64,000 nucleotides of DNA from Crotophaga sulcirostris (Eukaryota > Chordata > Aves > Cuculiformes > Crotophagidae), in NCBI GenBank assembly GCA_013397455.1, contig VYZB01000272.1, positions 757,201 through 821,200 on the forward strand, in the 5' to 3' direction. A model generated the notes under the pieces. It had not been told where the DNA came from, did not search any database, and saw only the letters and a program-made list of their open reading frames with translations. Both the position numbers and the translations under genes were made by a program. Positions 63,284 through 64,000 of the stretch are shown piece after piece (position 1 is the stretch's first letter; the number at the start of each line of letters is the position of its first letter).

Positions 63284-63360
63284 TCATATGCAGGGATAGA
63301 AGCTGGACTCAATGATCCTTGTGGGTCCCTTCCAACTCAGGATGTTCTATGATTCTATGA
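63284..63360 (+). mobile_element. CR1 LINE 3' tail (plus)
   Basis: 'agctggactcaatgatcctt' and 'gggtcccttccaactcagga' to 'gttctatgattctatga'. Confidence 0.9.
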
Positions 63361-63410
63361 ATCTTCTTTGAAATTCAAAAGGGAGATTTCTGTGGATATT
63401 TCATTCCAGA

Positions 63411-63465
63411 AATCACAGATTCATAGAATCTTAACATAGTTTGAGTTGGAAGGGACCTCAAAGCT
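63411..63465 (-). mobile_element. CR1 LINE 3' tail (minus)
   Basis: 'gattcatagaatcttaacat' then 'gagttggaagggacctcaaa'. Only about 55 bp. Confidence 0.85.
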
Positions 63466-63948
63466 TGCAGCAAGGTTTGTGTTTGAAGAAACTGCCAGGA
63501 GAGAATGTAGCGGGCAAGCAGGGAGAACAAGGCAGCTTATAAATAAGGGAATAAATGCGAAGGTCTGCTTGGTCGAGATTCCAAGGCCACACTGAGGCTT
63601 GTGTGACTGTGATGAAGCCCGCAGCAGTGCTCCAGAAAGGAATTGTGTTGAATTGGGCTAAAATAAGATGGGGATGTCTCATTTTTATAGCCAAGGAGGA
63701 GAAAGTGGTAAGATTTATCCAAGCTGAAATGATAAGCTATAACTGGAGAGGAGCCTTATCCCCTACCCCCTCCTTTTAATCCCTATTGAAAACATTTTAA
63801 AGTAGTGATCTGCTAAAGCAATAAGGCAAGTGCTCTCCCTCTACATGTCTACCGGAAATCTGCCCAGCAGGAGCTGGAGTACTGTCCCAGGCACCTGTGC
63901 TTTCACGTGCTGTATCCCAGAAGAAGGAGACACCTCGCAGCAGAGATA

Positions 63949-64000
63949 CCTCACCTTGAGTCCTGTGTGCAGTTCTGGGCCCCTCAGTTTGAGAAAGATA
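63949..64000 (+). mobile_element. CR1 LINE (plus), cut by window end
   Basis: 'cagttctgggcccctcagtt' and 'tgagaaagata' match the 5' part of the 'atactgtg' family copy at 45164. It continues beyond the window. Confidence 0.85.

Overview
The window is vertebrate nuclear DNA, almost certainly from a bird. About 37 truncated CR1 (chicken repeat 1) LINE copies cover roughly 15% of it by my hand-drawn boundaries, and no mammalian or fish repeats are visible. The high CR1 load, including a family with an 'atactgtg' tail, would suit a CR1-rich bird lineage such as woodpeckers or hornbills, but I cannot fix the species.

I can support only one protein-coding gene, on the minus strand, which enters and leaves the window. 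It is a type III/V receptor tyrosine kinase of the VEGF-receptor family. Seventeen consecutive exons (5 to 21 in human KDR numbering) can be placed to the base. All have GT/AG splice sites, no internal stops and matching phases, giving 2,319 nt or about 773 codons. They run from the second half of Ig domain 2 (60179) through Ig domains 3-7, the transmembrane helix, the juxtamembrane segment and the kinase N-lobe to the start of the kinase insert (base 1). The juxtamembrane and N-lobe residues fit best with KDRL (kdr-like, 'VEGFR-4'), the fourth vertebrate VEGF receptor, which is missing from placental mammals. They fit less well with KDR, FLT1 or FLT4. A further candidate exon for the first half of Ig domain 2 lies near 63.0-63.1 kb, but its splicing is uncertain. 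Signal peptide and Ig1 exons should lie beyond base 64000; the rest of the kinase lies before base 1.

Layout: 1-8.7 kb holds exons 21-17 in introns with almost no repeats. From 8.8 to 16 kb are exons 16-13 (transmembrane, Ig7, Ig6) with CR1 copies very close to splice sites. From 16 to 37.7 kb are two introns of over 9 kb, a (TTTTC)n array with one unresolved base, exon 12, a long stretch poor in repeats, and exons 11 and 10. From 37.9 to 52.5 kb is the largest intron (14.7 kb), rich in CR1. From 52.5 to 60.2 kb are exons 9-5 (Ig4 to Ig2). From 60 to 64 kb are more CR1 and the candidate exon 4.

The most unusual non-coding structure is a composite seen three times: a CR1 3' end followed by the same non-CR1 sequence, up to about 270 bp long. 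It looks like CR1 3' transduction. No tRNA, rRNA, CRISPR, promoter or complete transposase/reverse-transcriptase gene was found.
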